Shown here piece after piece: positions 9,729-21,668 of a stretch of 64,000 bases of DNA. Location of the stretch: NCBI RefSeq assembly GCF_000004195.4, contig NC_030677.2:46563142-46627141 (forward strand), given 5' to 3'. Positions within the stretch are counted from its first letter, which is position 1. Every line of letters begins with the position of its first letter. Under the pieces are notes generated by a model that saw nothing but the letters and a program-made list of their open reading frames with translations, was not told the origin of the DNA and searched no databases. The DNA comes from Xenopus tropicalis (lineage: Eukaryota; Chordata; Amphibia; Anura; Pipidae). The translations under genes were made by a program, and so were the position numbers.

Positions 9729-10468
9729 CTATGTATTTAAAACAATAAATATTATAGATTCGCTATAGAATGACTGTTAACAAAAAATTGCCAGGTATCT
9801 TTAGTGCTCTAGATAACTTGTACCAGACGAATAAATCCTCCCAACAACATGCTGATTTTGCTGAAAGGGAATGGTAGTGTAAAGGGACAAACATTCTCTA
9901 CTGACTGTGCCATATTGGTCATACTTATGTTTAATGCGCAGCTCACTACATGAATCCCATTCTTCTCTCAGATTTTAAATCTATAACAATAATTTAAAGC
10001 CAACCAATAAACGTTATTGTTTGTTGCAAGAGTTGCACATCAAATTTAAGTATCTGAAGCACTCAATATAAACAGAATATAATTAGAGCTATCTAAAGGA
10101 TTCTTGTTTTTTTCATGCGTAACATTCTTTTTACTGTAGATAAGCAGTAACAAATGAAACCTCTTCCCGAGCAAGAAGCAATTACAGCAGCTTTAAATAT
10201 TAATATGGCATTCTTTTAAATTGCTATAAAATTGTTTATGCATTGTCCTGCATTATGGTAATTCCTATAAAAAAAAATTCTGAACAAATTAATTTAATCG
10301 ATTTTTTTAATATTACTTATAAAGTTCTTAGAAAATACACACACACAATATAATTGTAGCACAAGTAAATATATAATGGTACTAATAGTTGCAATACTAC
10401 AAGACTGCAACCTTTTGGACGTTTTGTAATCAGTACCCATGTTAAACATTTTTATTGTACTTTATATA
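9729..10468. other. AT-rich non-coding stretch, nothing recognised
   Basis: Unique-looking sequence with a short CACACACA run near 10337. No coding or RNA signature. Confidence 0.5.
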
Positions 10469-10476
10469 GTGCCCAC

Positions 10477-10721
10477 TAGTGATGGGCTAAATGTTTCGCC
10501 AGGCATGGATTGTTTCGCGAAACGGATGGAAAAATTTGCACGCGTCCAAAAATTTACGCAAGAATAGTCGCGGGTGTCAAAAAGAATAGTCACGTGTCAA
10601 AAGAATAGTCGTGGGCGAAAATTTTTTTTTTGGTGCGCAACATTTACGCCATTTTGCGAATCTTTTGAAAGATTCGCAAATTTTTCAGCGAAGTGCAATG
10701 GGACAGATTCGCTTGTCACTA
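10477..10721 (+). mobile_element. hAT-type foldback MITE (TAGTGATGGGCGAA family), exact 8-bp duplication
   Basis: The 245-bp element begins TAGTGATGGGCTAAATG and ends GATTCGCTTGTCACTA. GTGCCCAC flanks it perfectly (10469-10476 and 10722-10729), which fixes the borders and the hAT assignment. Inside are GTTTCGCGAAACGGATG and about three roughly 20-bp units of the form CGCGGGTGTCAAAAAGAATA. These same units are expanded in the copy at 37316. Confidence 0.92.
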
Positions 10722-10762
10722 GTGCCCACATATTCCGTAGTGCTTTTACAAAGACTATACAT

Positions 10763-11057
10763 CAGGGATCCCCAACATTTTTTACTTGTGGGCCACAGTC
10801 AAATGTAAAAAGACTTGGAGAGCAACACAAGCACCATAAAAGTTCATGGAGGTGCCAAATAAGGGCTAAGATTGGCTATTAGGTAGCCTCTATGCACACT
10901 ATCAGCTTACAGGAGGCCCTATTTGGTAGTACATCTTGTTTTTATTCAACCAAAACTTGCCCCCAAGTCAGGAATTCAAAAATAACAACCTGGTTTGGGG
11001 GCACTAAGAGCAACATCCAAGGGGTTGGTGAGCAACATGTTGCCCCTGAGCCACTGG
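10763..11057 (+). mobile_element. hAT-type MITE, copy 2 (CAGGGGTCCCCAACC family), 3' end lost
   Basis: It begins CAGGGATCCCCAACATTTT and is closely similar to 63550-63860 through GAGCAACATGTTGC and GAGCCACTGG. The last dozen bases of the inverted end are missing. The flanks CTATACAT (10755-10762) and TCATACAT (11058-11065) agree at six of eight positions. A 65-codon frame inside (10892-11089) is also open in the 63.5-kb copy, but only because the DNA is similar. Confidence 0.8.
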
Positions 11058-11065
11058 TCATACAT

Positions 11066-11829
11066 CATTCAAATCAGTCCTGCGAGTGAGGAGCTTATGC
11101 TCTAAGGTCCCTGTCTCATTAACTCACTGGGGCTAATTTTACCAGGATCCAATTAACCTGCCTGTATGGTTTTTGGAGTGTAAGAGGAACCTTACACAGA
11201 CATGGGGACAACATACAAACTTCTTGCATGAAGCCTTTTTTCCCACATGAATCCCTAATCAAAAAGACTTAAACCATATATGAATACATTTTAATTAACA
11301 GTATGTAATTTTAGGTACAATAAGGTAAAATAATAACTTCATAGATAGTCCAAGCAAATACTGCTTTAAACCTTTATTGCTAAGCAAACAGCCTTTGCTT
11401 GGCCTGGTAGAATGTTATGATTGCTTAGTATGGTGCTGAATCACTTGAGTTGAGTTGAGTATTGGTGCCATTTTGTTATTTTTAACAACATTTAGGAATT
11501 AATATTATCAATATAAATATCAAGTTATTACTTATTCACACAGTCCCTATAATTGGGCTCACTGGAATTTTTTGTTACTCTTACCCTTGTCTCTAGACAC
11601 ACCTCCACCTTTCTACTAAGGGGCATCTAAAAGAAGTATATAACCACCCCCCTTCCATTTAGACACATTAAGATAAAACCAACTGGCATTCCTGTACCAA
11701 TGAAAGTGTAAACATCTTATATGGGCTTCTCTTGGTATCTCACATGCTTACATTAACAATTTAATATGCCTAAATGCATAATAAAATCATGATGTCACAA
11801 TAAATTCAATACTTACTGTACATTCTATT
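11066..11829. other. AT-rich non-coding stretch, nothing recognised
   Basis: Unique-looking sequence. TTGAGTTGAGTTGAG near 11446 is a three-unit pentamer repeat. No genes or inverted ends were found. Confidence 0.5.
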
Positions 11830-12275
11830 TTACACAAAATTAAAAATTGTGTATTTTACCAGATAAGCTTGAAATGTTCCAAAACTCAAATGTTTGCTTT
11901 TTTATTACAAAATTTGGAATCAAAATTGATCAAATAAAACCATGAAAAAAAACTCAATGCATCAAATTTGTACTCTACTCATCATTTTTAATGGGTCTAC
12001 AAACTCTGAATTTTTTTTTGACAAAGTTTGAAAACTCCAAAAAAAAAACTTGATTAAAAAATCACAAGTTAAATGCCTAAGACAACTCCCATTGACTTGA
12101 ACATGGACTTACAAGCTTTTAGATACCAAAGTTAACATCTGAGATTTCCTAATTTTTTACGCTTAATAAAAACATTCACGTTTTGGAAGCACTTATTTGT
12201 GATCACAAGTTTTAGGGCAAAACCATTTGAATTGCAGCAAAAATTCTAAATTTGAATGTTCAATAATTAACCCCT
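11830..12275. repeat. AT-rich foldback repeat (CAAGCTTTTAGAT family), diverged
   Basis: It contains CATTTTTAATGGGTCTAC and ACAAGCTTTTAGATACC, both shared with 26033-26979 (around the nested insertion) and partly with 41233-41619. It is rich in short inverted runs such as TTTGAAAACTCC. Borders are approximate because both ends have decayed. Confidence 0.5.
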
Positions 12276-12604
12276 TAGTGGTGCCAAATTAATTCATAAA
12301 CATTTAGGGAAAGGAGTTAACATGGTGAAAGACAGATAAACCAATTTACAAGTCAACTGATGGAAATAAATAGCAAGAAGCAGGCAACCAGATGGAATTA
12401 AAGGATAATGATGATGATATCAGTAGCCTTAGCAGAAGGTTATATATTCCATGATGGATATGTAAGCAATAATCATAAACACCCATTGGATTATTGGTCC
12501 ATATAGCGCAGATGATAAGTAGAGTTTATATATGGCCACACAAATATGTGATTCAAACTGGGGATCTGCTGAAGTATAGTTCACAGCTTTATACATGCAC
12601 ACTT
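12276..12604. other. Non-coding stretch, nothing recognised
   Basis: About 330 bp of unique AT-rich sequence with no feature. Confidence 0.5.
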
Positions 12605-12867
12605 TTTGATGAGCAAATCTTTCCCATTTCGCTTTGCTGAAAAATTCACAAATCTCTCAAAAGATTCGCAAAAAATTTGTGAACCGTGAAAATGTTGCAT
12701 GTCCAAAAAATTGTCTTGCACGTCAAAAATGTTTTCTTTGATGTGTGTCATTTTTTCAAGTTTCTCTGCAGTGAATTTTGTCACCTGTTTCGCGAAACAA
12801 TCCCCCAATGGCGAAAAGTGAAATTCACAGTGAATTCATGCCTGCCAAATTATTTCGCCCATCACTA
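12605..12867 (-). mobile_element. hAT-type foldback MITE (TAGTGATGGGCGAA family), old copy
   Basis: In inverted orientation it runs from TTGATGAGCAAATC to ATTTCGCCCATCACTA, with GTTTCGCGAAACAAT inside. It is more diverged than the 10477 and 37316 copies, and the flanking 8-mers no longer match. Border at the left is good to a few bases. Confidence 0.7.
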
Positions 12868-14832
12868 CTGTTGACCACTCCTTGTAAACCAACTTCACTA
12901 GAACTGTTCTTCAAAACTGGGAAACATATGAAAAATGAACAGCATACATTTTTGTTAATATTGAGAATGGGTTTGGTTCCTTCCGACTGTTATGCCTACT
13001 ATACAAATGCTTCTCTGCACAATTATTGTAAACTAATAAAAAATATACAGTGCAATAAAAGTTATTGGTGGCTCCTTGATGACTTTACCAAGAGTTTATT
13101 ATAAGCTAGGATAAATTCATGTTTCTGTTAATGGTGCTGTACTGGGGTAACACAAGTAAAATAAAAACAATCTCCATTGTATCATGTATCATCATACCTA
13201 TCATATCATAGAATACTGGTCTGCTTTGATCAGATGTAATGTTAACATTGTACTTCTAAATAGCAAGGTTCCAGTCATAAAGTCAAATTAATTAGCCCTT
13301 GCTGTATTGTATGGAAATGTTATGGTAGGTTAATACCATACGCTGTGTTTAAAGATCAATGGCATATGATGTACAATAAATCAGATTGTTTTCCCAAAAG
13401 AAAGAAATTACATTTTGAATATACATTTGCTTCTAAAAACAGCATAATTATATGTCTGGTCTTCTGGAGGGTCACACGGGTTCTTGTTGCTTTAATTTCT
13501 TTTCTGTAAATGTACAGTTTGATTGCCTGGTCAATATTCCTTGAGTATTTTAATGTGATGAACTACATATTGATTTTAACTCCAGAAGAGCAGTGTAATA
13601 AACGTCTGTCTGTCAGTGACCATTCATTATAACACAACAAAATTAAACTGATTACATTAACAATACATAGCAGATAACAAAGCTTAATAAAATGTTAATT
13701 TTGCTGCCTAATTTAAACTGATAATGTTTTTTATTATGAACGACATCTTGTTGTTTAGAGCTTTTCCCGAAGCAGAAAACACATTGTATATTAGTTTTCC
13801 GAACCTGGTATAAATCATTTATCTGATAATTTCTATTTTTTCATTTCACCTTTTCATACAAAGGACAACATTTATTTATAACTTCTTTATGTACTCTACA
13901 ATCATAATGCCTAGTTTACAATGTCTTTTTTTCTCCTTTTTTTTTGTCTGGCATCACAAGTAATATTTGCTGAATAAAAAAATCAATTTTTAAGTCTAGT
14001 ACAAAGTTAAGGCTAGTACAAAATAAACAGTAGTTCATATGCTGTAGCTTTATCTACTTTGATTATTGGACTCAACAATGAAACATTTGCAAATATACAT
14101 ATTCAGCAAATGCCCATGACTTTTTCATTATTTTTATTGGAAATGCATAAATCAAGTATGATTTCAATCGATATGCATAATAAAATTCATATAAATTGAG
14201 ATGAAATCAAGGTGTTGAGCAGTTCTTCACAAACTGTGATGACGAGTTTGACTGATTAATAGCCTGATGTCTATTTTTTCTTATGAGTTCCCAGTGCTTA
14301 TTGCCATAGCTTGGAATGTCTGAGATCAATGTATATTTTACTGTAAAACATATCCAACCCCTAGGCAAAATAACACATTGGAAAATGAAAGTGGCCTGTC
14401 TGGGCCAAACTGACTCTCAGTGCGCCTTCTTCTAAATAAGCTGATCGATATCTACTTAGAATTGATAAGATTATGAATAGGCATTGAGGTAGATACTAAA
14501 AGAAAAACAAATGAATTTTATTCTTCCCCAGGACAACACATACATATCGAAATAGCAGAAATATCTCCAGCTCTCAAATAACTGAAATTCTTGGATCAAT
14601 CTTTCAATTGTTGGGGGCTCTTTGAACCCCTGCAATTGTGATAAATAATCTTACTATCAACTAACAGTTAATAATCCGCTTTTTACTTCTTTTTCTAGTT
14701 TCAGATACTGTTTAATAAAGCTACAGTATACTGTCATATGTTTATGGCATAAATATAACATTTAACTATATATTGTTAAATATGTCAGAGAAGCAGGCAT
14801 CTTACTTTCAAGCACATATAATACAAAAGAAC
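12868..14832. other. AT-rich unique sequence, possible conserved non-coding DNA at 14040-14480
   Basis: No repeat or exon recognised. The part from 14040 to 14480 has dense homeodomain- and POU-like words (ATATGCATAATAAAATTCAT near 14171, ATTGATAAG, AATCGAT) and lower monotony than its flanks, which is how ancient enhancers often look. That is an impression, not evidence of conservation. Confidence 0.25.
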
Positions 14833-14836
14833 TTAA

Positions 14837-15044
14837 AGGAGATGGAAATCTTATACCTGAAACCCCTGGCCAGTGCTCCTGTTAGAAAAAAACTGCCCCG
14901 GCCGGAGCAAGCGTGAAACTTTCACAAAAAGCTGGCTTTTTCGCTCAATGTGAAAAAGCTAAAGGAAGAAATCACCCACCTACATATACCCCGGAAAGGT
15001 GCATTACATTTGACACCCATAGCGATTTAGCCTTTCCATCTCTG
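14837..15044. mobile_element. TTAA-flanked MITE
   Basis: The 208-bp element is flanked by TTAA on both sides (14833-14836, 15045-15048). The ends are inverted: AGGAGATGGAAA at the left and TTTCCATCTCTG at the right, 10 of 12 matching. TTAA duplications are used by piggyBac and Kolobok elements, and the ends alone do not separate the two. Inside, GAAACTTTCACAAAAAGC and GCTCAATGTGAAAAAGC form a secondary inverted repeat. Confidence 0.75.
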
Positions 15045-15052
15045 TTAAGGAT

Positions 15053-15160
15053 CAGTACCGGTTACCAATCAGCAATTAGATTTCAACATCTAGAAAGCAT
15101 CTAATTGGCTGCTATGAGCAACATCCACTTTTTACACAGCATGATAAATACACTCCATAG
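15053..15160 (-). mobile_element. Partial MITE (TTTTTACACAGCATGATAAA family)
   Basis: The segment reads inward from ACTTTTTACACAGCATGATA in inverted orientation and includes CAATCAGCAATTAG and AATTGGCTGCTATGAGCAAC. Both are shared with the fuller element at 39363-39531. Only about two thirds of the element is visible. Confidence 0.6.
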
Positions 15161-15833
15161 AGTCCTATATATAGGATCAGTTCTTTCACATGATAAAGTC
15201 TGTTTATTACATACAGTTCCAGACTCTGTTGCCAAACGGAAGTATAAACAAAATAAAACAAAACCCTTGCCACACTTGCACAAGGTGCTTTCCATCACTA
15301 CTACTTGTCCCCTGCTCAGATTTCCAGCTAAACCCAAAGAATCACAGAGTCACAGTAACTTTGCATAGTCATTTTTTGTTTGGAAAAACCAGCAGCAATC
15401 CATGCTGTTCCACAAGGCAAAGACCTTCCCTTTCTCAGGTCTCAGTTCTCAGTCTGTCTGGGCACCCAATCCCTCTATGGCTGCTAGCAGATCTAACTTG
15501 CTAATTGTTCCACAGGTAAGGCTTCCTAGGAGAATGAACATACTCAGAACTGCTATACATGAGTGAGTATGAAATAAAACTAGGAGAAATATATCTCCCT
15601 TCAAACACTTTTCCAGTTACCAGTTCACTATATATATCAGGCAGAGAAATATCCACTGGAAAAAGAACTCTGTATTTAATACAGTGCTTCTCCCCCACCC
15701 TCCATGCTCTTTAACTATTATTTAACACAATCCCAATCCTTTCTCTATTTTCTCTGTCTGGATTATAGGCTATTGATAGCAATCTGTTCTTTGTGTACAA
15801 TATCCTTACAAAACCAGTCCTTATAGTACTTGT
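15161..15833. other. Non-coding stretch, nothing recognised
   Basis: Several overlapping short frames on both strands (15105-15698) have no family resemblance. No repeat borders are visible. Confidence 0.45.
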
Positions 15834-15957
15834 CAAAAAAAGATTCCCATAGACTCCAATGGCTGCAAAAAAAGTTGTACAGGAAAAAGTCGCAGCTAAA
15901 AGACACCCATTGACAATGTGGTTTGTAAATTTTTGTGGGACATATTTGCTCATCACT
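15834..15957. mobile_element. Fragment of a TAGTGATGAGC-type hAT MITE
   Basis: It ends ATTTGCTCATCACTAG and contains CAAAAAAAGTTG and AAAAAGTCGCAGC runs like the larger family members. The other end is lost. Confidence 0.45.
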
Positions 15958-17218
15958 AGTCCTAGACCATCACTAGACCTATAAAATCTGTAAAGGAATT
16001 TCTTGATTTTTTTTTTCCCCACCCAATGCACCAATGCTTTACACAATAATGCTTTAAGTTTTAAAAAATAATATAATGAAAAGGACTTTTATTTTTGCTT
16101 ATCTGCATGAGCACAGTGCTTTGTACCTTTATTTTGTCTTGTATTGCACAGAGAGATAGAGGGGGGGAAAGAGTATTAATGGAAGGAATAAAATCACATT
16201 TTATAGGGCTCAGAAAATGTCAGTACATCTAGAGTCAGATTTACTAATGCATTTATCACATAACGTTGATGGGGGGTTGGTGTTGGTGCATTTTGTTGAG
16301 ACCCACCCTTGGCCAACAAACAATGTTGTTTTTCTTTTGTGATACTGAGATATTTCCTAATTTTAAAGGTCAGTAAAAGTCATATTTGTCTATTATTGAA
16401 TTTGTATTGAATTGTACCTTACATGGGAATTGCCTTTTAGATTAAAACTAGAGATGAGTAAAACAATAAAGAAAATAATTTCATGAGGTCCCATTTTACA
16501 TATTATACTGTACAGTATTCAATTAGCAATGAAATAATAGAAAATAAAAGCAAGTACAGCTAACCAGCAACTTTCAAAGCAGGTAGCCCTCATTACCTAC
16601 AGCCAGCTGTCATACACACGATTATTGGAGTAATGAAATGATTATTACCCCCTTTGCTCTTGCCAGCATTTACTTTGTGACACAAAAGACTGTATAATAT
16701 GAAGAGAAATTTTTGCTTGCAGGGCAATAATCCTATTTTTCTTTCACCTTGTTCAAGATTATTAAGACTAAGAAGCCTCGCAAAGACCCTATAGGTAAAT
16801 TTACCATGAAATCACACGAAGTCTGGGTCTGTGTCTTATTATACTCTGTTAAAAACTGCATAGGAAATTAAGATGACATATATAAAGTTTAATATGCAAA
16901 ATACAAAATTTTTCCTTGGTGAGAGCCATTTATACTTTGCATGTAATGAATCTAGATTTAAAGAAAAAATGTTTTTTTTACACCAGATGGGTTTTTAGTT
17001 TATACCAATGATATTATTATTCTAGTGTTAAAATGTATGCAACCCTCAAGTAAAAATGACCTGTGCAAAATTTAAATTTGAAATATGCCATTTATTGTTT
17101 TGTTTACAACTTCTGTTACACCCTAAGTAAGTTCTGGTGCATTAACTGCATACGGTAATTTTACCTCATTGCGTTAATTCTCGCTCATAAATAATACTAA
17201 TGCATGATTCACAAACAC
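15958..17218. other. Non-coding stretch, nothing certain
   Basis: No repeats or exons. The part at 16610-16830 is compositionally complex, with GATTATTGGAGTAATGAAAT and similar TAAT-rich words. It is a weak candidate for conserved non-coding DNA. Confidence 0.3.
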
Positions 17219-17221
17219 TTA

Positions 17222-17662
17222 GGGGCACATTTACTTACTCACGAACGGGGCGAATGCGTCCGATTGCGTTTTTTTCGTAATGATCGGTATTTGGCGTTTT
17301 TCCGGAAATTGTCGCGACTTTTTCGTAGCCTTCGCGCCGAGTACGAAAGATTCGGATTCATTCAAGCTTCAGTATGGTGACTTTTCTTGGGCCAGGTTGG
17401 AGCTGCAGGGTGCCATTGAGTCCTATGGGAGGCTTCCAAAATTCTGCTAAGTCTGAAAGTTTCGCCCGCCGCTTACGAGCGCTCAATACGAAAAACTCGC
17501 GTTTTTTCGCACAAATCGCATTGGTAACGAAAAAGTCGCGACAATTTCCGAAAAGTCGTAAAGGCGCCGAAAAAATCGAAAAAAATACGAAAAAGTCGCA
17601 AAATGTTCGTTTTCCAACCGGAATTTTTCCAATTCGGATTCGTGGGTTAGTAAATGTGCCCC
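17222..17662. mobile_element. Foldback MITE (GGGGCACATTTACT family) with 52-bp-type block
   Basis: The 441-bp element begins GGGGCACATTTACTTACTC and ends TTAGTAAATGTGCCCC. Flanking triplets are TTA and ATA, a near match. The block at 17374-17436 holds GGGCCAGGTTGGAGCTGCAG and CATTGAGTCCTATGGGAGG. This is the same sequence, once, that is tandemly repeated 14 times at 30519-31246. The 108-109-codon frames on both strands follow from the inverted repeat. Confidence 0.85.
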
Positions 17663-17918
17663 ATAGACACGCTAAATATCGCATTAGTCTATGCGAAAAT
17701 TAACACCTACTTTGGGCAGACTTTGCATTAATTAGCGCGCATTGCTTCAAATACCGCACAAAAAAAAGTCTTTGCGACTTAAATAATGCAAACAGCATCG
17801 CGTCTAAATTAACGCAAATATTCTTTTAGGGAATCGATGCGAAAAATAAGACGTGAAATTTTTTTTACCGCATGCTATAAATAGCGCTCGTTTTATCGCA
17901 CTGTAGTGAATCAACCCT
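17663..17918. repeat. Right half of a second foldback (TGAATCAACCCTA end)
   Basis: CpG-rich runs such as TATCGCATTAGTCTATGCG, GCGACTTAAATAATGC and GCGCTCGTTTTATCGCACTG end at GTGAATCAACCCTA. A related left half may lie at about 17150-17218 (GCATGATTCACAAACACTT). If so, the 17222 element inserted into this one. Borders are inferred. Confidence 0.45.
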
Positions 17919-17924
17919 ATAGGC

Positions 17925-18122
17925 TGTTTGCTAAAATCCTCCCGCTGGTGTCATTTTAAAAAAGTGGCTCACCCATAGACTTCTCTTACCTTTAGACTCC
18001 ATTGTATTGAGTGCTAAAAATAAAGGCCCCCACTAATAGGGAAAAAAAGTTGCTGCTGAAAAAAGGTAGTTGACTTCAATGCATTTTGCAAATTTAGCAA
18101 AATGGGACAGATTCTCCCATCA
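17925..18122. mobile_element. Fragment of a TAGTGATGGGCGAA-type hAT MITE
   Basis: It ends GGGACAGATTCTCCCATCACTA, which is the right end of the family seen at 10477 and 37316. The rest is diverged and the left border is uncertain. Confidence 0.5.
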
Positions 18123-20434
18123 CTAAATGCAAGTTATTAAAGTTAAGGGGAGAATGCCTTAAAATTTGGCACCCCCTGGCATCTTTATGTTTCATTGTCT
18201 TTTAAATAAGCATTAAAAAACTCTTTTGCTATTTAGTGGTCATTTAGATAGCCCTGCTTTCATCCCCTGGCCAGATACATTTAGTAAAGTAAGCTAGGTA
18301 GTTTAAAGGGGTGCTTTATCTATGAAAGAGAAAATGTTTTATATATGAACTTTTTTTTGCAAAAAATATTTTTATTAAGTTCAAATGCAAAAAGTATATA
18401 TAAATATCAATAATTAGCATTGCCAAGAAAACAGATACAAACTGTCATAACATGACTATTGGCATACTATTTATAATTTGTACTATATAATATTTCACAG
18501 CTTTAGATCTTTGAGTAGTTCGTATTATATTTAACATATTTATCACTTTTGTATAATGTTTAATCTCAACATCTTTAGTTACCGTAATTTTCAAGCTAAT
18601 TCATGTATAAATGGTCTGGAAGGTGATTTCCATTTTTAGTTTCCAGCCTTTGCAATTCTAGCTTCTTCTAATGGGTGGGATGCTATTATTTAGCAGTATA
18701 CGTGTACTCTCCTAAACCTAGGGACGTTATTGCATTTATATTTAATCAGTTCCAAAATGTATTTACAAAGATACAAGACCACTGTATATTAAAAAATGGC
18801 AATGTTTCCCTATCTCCAACAATTTGAAATTGGAGAAGAAACTATATTTGTTAAGCTTACTGGATTTAGATGCAATATTTTCCTGGCTTGTTCCACATGG
18901 TTAATGCATTTTAACTAGATACTGTCCTCCAGTCAAAAGAACATTGCAAAAGGAAATGCAGTTTTTGCTATAATTTTTTTATATCACTATATAACTAAAT
19001 AGAACTAATGTTCTGTTTGGTACAACTTAGATGAATAGAACATGTAAAGTCATAAATTTTAAACCTTGATGCTTCAGAAGTAAAAATGAAATAGATGTTT
19101 GTGACTGTGTCTAATAAAAGGAGTATATAATAAAAGTCTCTATAAGGTAGTATAGCTAAGTATAGTAAAAGGAAACTATTAAGGATCCAAGTAAATGTAT
19201 CTTGCTGATACTTTTTAAAAGGAGATGAATTTTATGAGAAGATCAAGGTTTGTCCTCCTTTCAGATAACAGAAACAGTTGACATTTGTCCTATCATTCTT
19301 CCTTAGAGCAACAGAGCTTTGAAGACATACGATTATATTTATCAGAAAAGATTCCAGTGTGGAGAAAGGGTTAACCAGTGGTAGTTGTAAAGTATCTTCT
19401 ACTTTTGATAAAAATCAACCTATTTGAAGGGATAAAAGCCCAGGTTTAGAAGATAGGAGGTTAAATGGGTAGTTTCTTTACATTCTGTACTCTGTGGTAG
19501 TCAGACCTTTGGCTTCTGTGGTCTATGCCAAAAACAACAAAAAAAACCTCAATATTTAACCTTTCAAAATTATTTTAAAGTTCAAGTTTTTTTTAAACGT
19601 TAATTATTTTTTTATTTATTTATTTAAATTTATTTACACTTAAAAATTAAATCCACTTAATTAGACATAATAACCCTGGAGGTAGGGTTCTGGATTGTTT
19701 TTTCATTTTAAAATCATAATTTATTTACATAGGGCCAGCTACATTTATAGTTATTATCATATTCTATTAACACAACAAATGCACAGGGTTTTTAAGGTTA
19801 GTGATCTTTTTTGGTTCATTTAGATCTACAGTAAGTTTTTGGGTATTCATAGGTTCCATCAAAAAGCTATTCCAAAAGCTATTGTAATCTAATTTGTAAA
19901 TATTATTAAATGTAAATTCTGCAGAACAATCAGTAGCTTATACCCCCACTAAAAAGATAACCCTAAAATTGGGCACTCAATAACAGACAAGGCAGAAGAA
20001 ACATCAACTAATAAAGTGAGGATAGTGCAGGAGGCATGCTAATATATTTCTATAACAATGATACCATGTTTACAAATCTTACTGTAATGAACGTTACATC
20101 AAAGAGAAGTGTGGTCTGCGCTGAAGAATACTTTAGCGGAAAATGAAATAGGAAAGAGGAAATCTTAAATAGCTGTGGTGTTGAATGGCAGCTTTGTTGA
20201 ATGTAGAGGTCCGATCTGTGAGTGCTTCCCTCAAGACTAAAGGGTAGCAATTTTAAATGCTTGCATTCAGGCCATTAATAATCAACTGTACTAGAAACAT
20301 TTAGATGCCTACGGTCTATTAACAAAAGTTTATTGTGTAGAATAAACAATGAGATTGTTGGAGCCTATACTTATAAGCAAGGTTCATTGTTACACGAATG
20401 AAGCCTGACATGGAAATGACATCTACTGGACATC
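18123..20434. other. AT-rich unique sequence, no feature supported
   Basis: About 2.3 kb without recognisable exons, inverted ends or tandem repeats. Short TTTATTTATTTA runs occur near 19600. The block near 18350 (TTTTTTTTGCAAAAAATATTTTTATT) resembles a retroposon tail but no body was recognised. Confidence 0.45.
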
Positions 20435-20437
20435 TTA

Positions 20438-20693
20438 GGGCTCTGGCACACGGGGAGATTAGTCGCCCGCGACAAAACTCCCTGTTCGCGGGCGACTAAT
20501 CTCCCCGGATTGCCATCCCACTTGGGTTACCTCTCGAGGCAACTTGCGCGATTTCAGTGAAATCGCGCCGCCGCGTATGCCATCCCACCGGCGATTTACA
20601 TTTTCACCGGTGGGATGACAATCCGGGGAGATTAGTCGCCCGCAAACAGGGAGTTTTGTCGCGGGCGACTAATCTCCCCGTGTGCCAGAGCCC
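20438..20693. mobile_element. Harbinger-like MITE with hairpins inside its inverted repeats
   Basis: The 256-bp element starts GGGCTCTGGCACACGGGGAG and ends with the complement. TTA flanks both sides (20435-20437, 20694-20696). Each terminal arm is itself a hairpin: CGGGGAGATTAGTCGCCCGC pairs with GCGGGCGACTAATCTCCCCG across a 13-bp loop at the left and a 17-bp loop at the right. The centre has GATTTCAGTGAAATC. It is CpG-rich and much less diverged than the relative at 1740-1975. There is no transposase, so it would be mobilised in trans. Confidence 0.92.
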
Positions 20694-20696
20694 TTA

Positions 20697-21621
20697 GAAG
20701 TCCATGTGCTGAGGCTTCAGAATAAGAGATGACAGAGATGACTAGAGATGAAGAAAGTCAGTATGGTAGCATGTAGTATGATAGAATCATTTTCACAAGA
20801 AATTTTTTTTTTAAAAATGGGTACAGGATAATTAAAGTTTTTTAAATGTCTGGATATGAATCAAGGGCATTAGCTCTAGATGTTGACCATGTTGTTTTAT
20901 AAAATATAATGCCAACTCTAACTGCACTGGATCATATCATTGTAAAAATGGCATACAGGTATATGTGACCCTTATAAAAATCTATATGTTCTTAACCAGC
21001 ACTGTAAAAAATGAGGAAATGTAAAATCATTTTACATGGTTAATATAACAATCTATTTTGTAATTAAAAGTGTCAAAACAGTCTGTGTGTAATTAAAAGT
21101 GCCAAAATATAGAGTAAAACAACAAGAGAGCATGTCAATAGTACCTCTAAATACAGATGAAAGAATTGATTTAGTCATTCAGTGACAGTGAATGTTTGGA
21201 CCCAGTTTAGCATTTATTTTGAAAGCAGAATCAATTAGCAAGAAAAATAAAAGTTAGAACTGCAGTGTCCATATTTGTATATCCATTTATAATGTTTTTA
21301 TAAAGAGTAATAGTGCATTTAATGCATGTTCACATAAGGGTGTCATGTTTTATTTCTTACAATTGTAATTGCATTTAACTTTCATGTGATTGTTCTTCAT
21401 TCCTTATTCTCATTTGTTCATATTCATTTGTTTATAAACAATTAATTACAGAGATCTCAGCAATTAAGAAGCAGATTTGCTTTGGTGGAAGTAATGTTCG
21501 CTGTGAAATGCATTAAAAAATTGACATTGAATTTCAATAGATAAGATGTTATGATTTGTACATTTTTAATGGAATTCAGTAACATATACTGTATACTGAG
21601 ACTGTTTTTATTACATTTCTA
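20697..21621. other. Non-coding stretch, nothing certain
   Basis: Unique AT-rich sequence. TAATTAAAAGTG recurs at 29-bp spacing near 21061. The part around 21430-21540 (AACAATTAATTACAGAG) is compositionally complex but uncharacterised. Confidence 0.4.
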
Positions 21622-21668
21622 TATAAATAGCACCGACATGTTCTGCAGAGCTATACATTAGAGTGCAA
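21622..21668 (-). mobile_element. Short L2-like LINE 3' tail fragment
   Basis: The segment TATAAATAGCACCGACATG followed by TTCTGCAGAGCTATACATTA is the reverse complement of the ...CAGCGCTGCGGAATATG...GGCGCTATTTATA 3' end found on many amphibian L2-type LINEs. It corresponds to 36940-36990 in the opposite orientation. Only the tail is visible. Confidence 0.5.
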
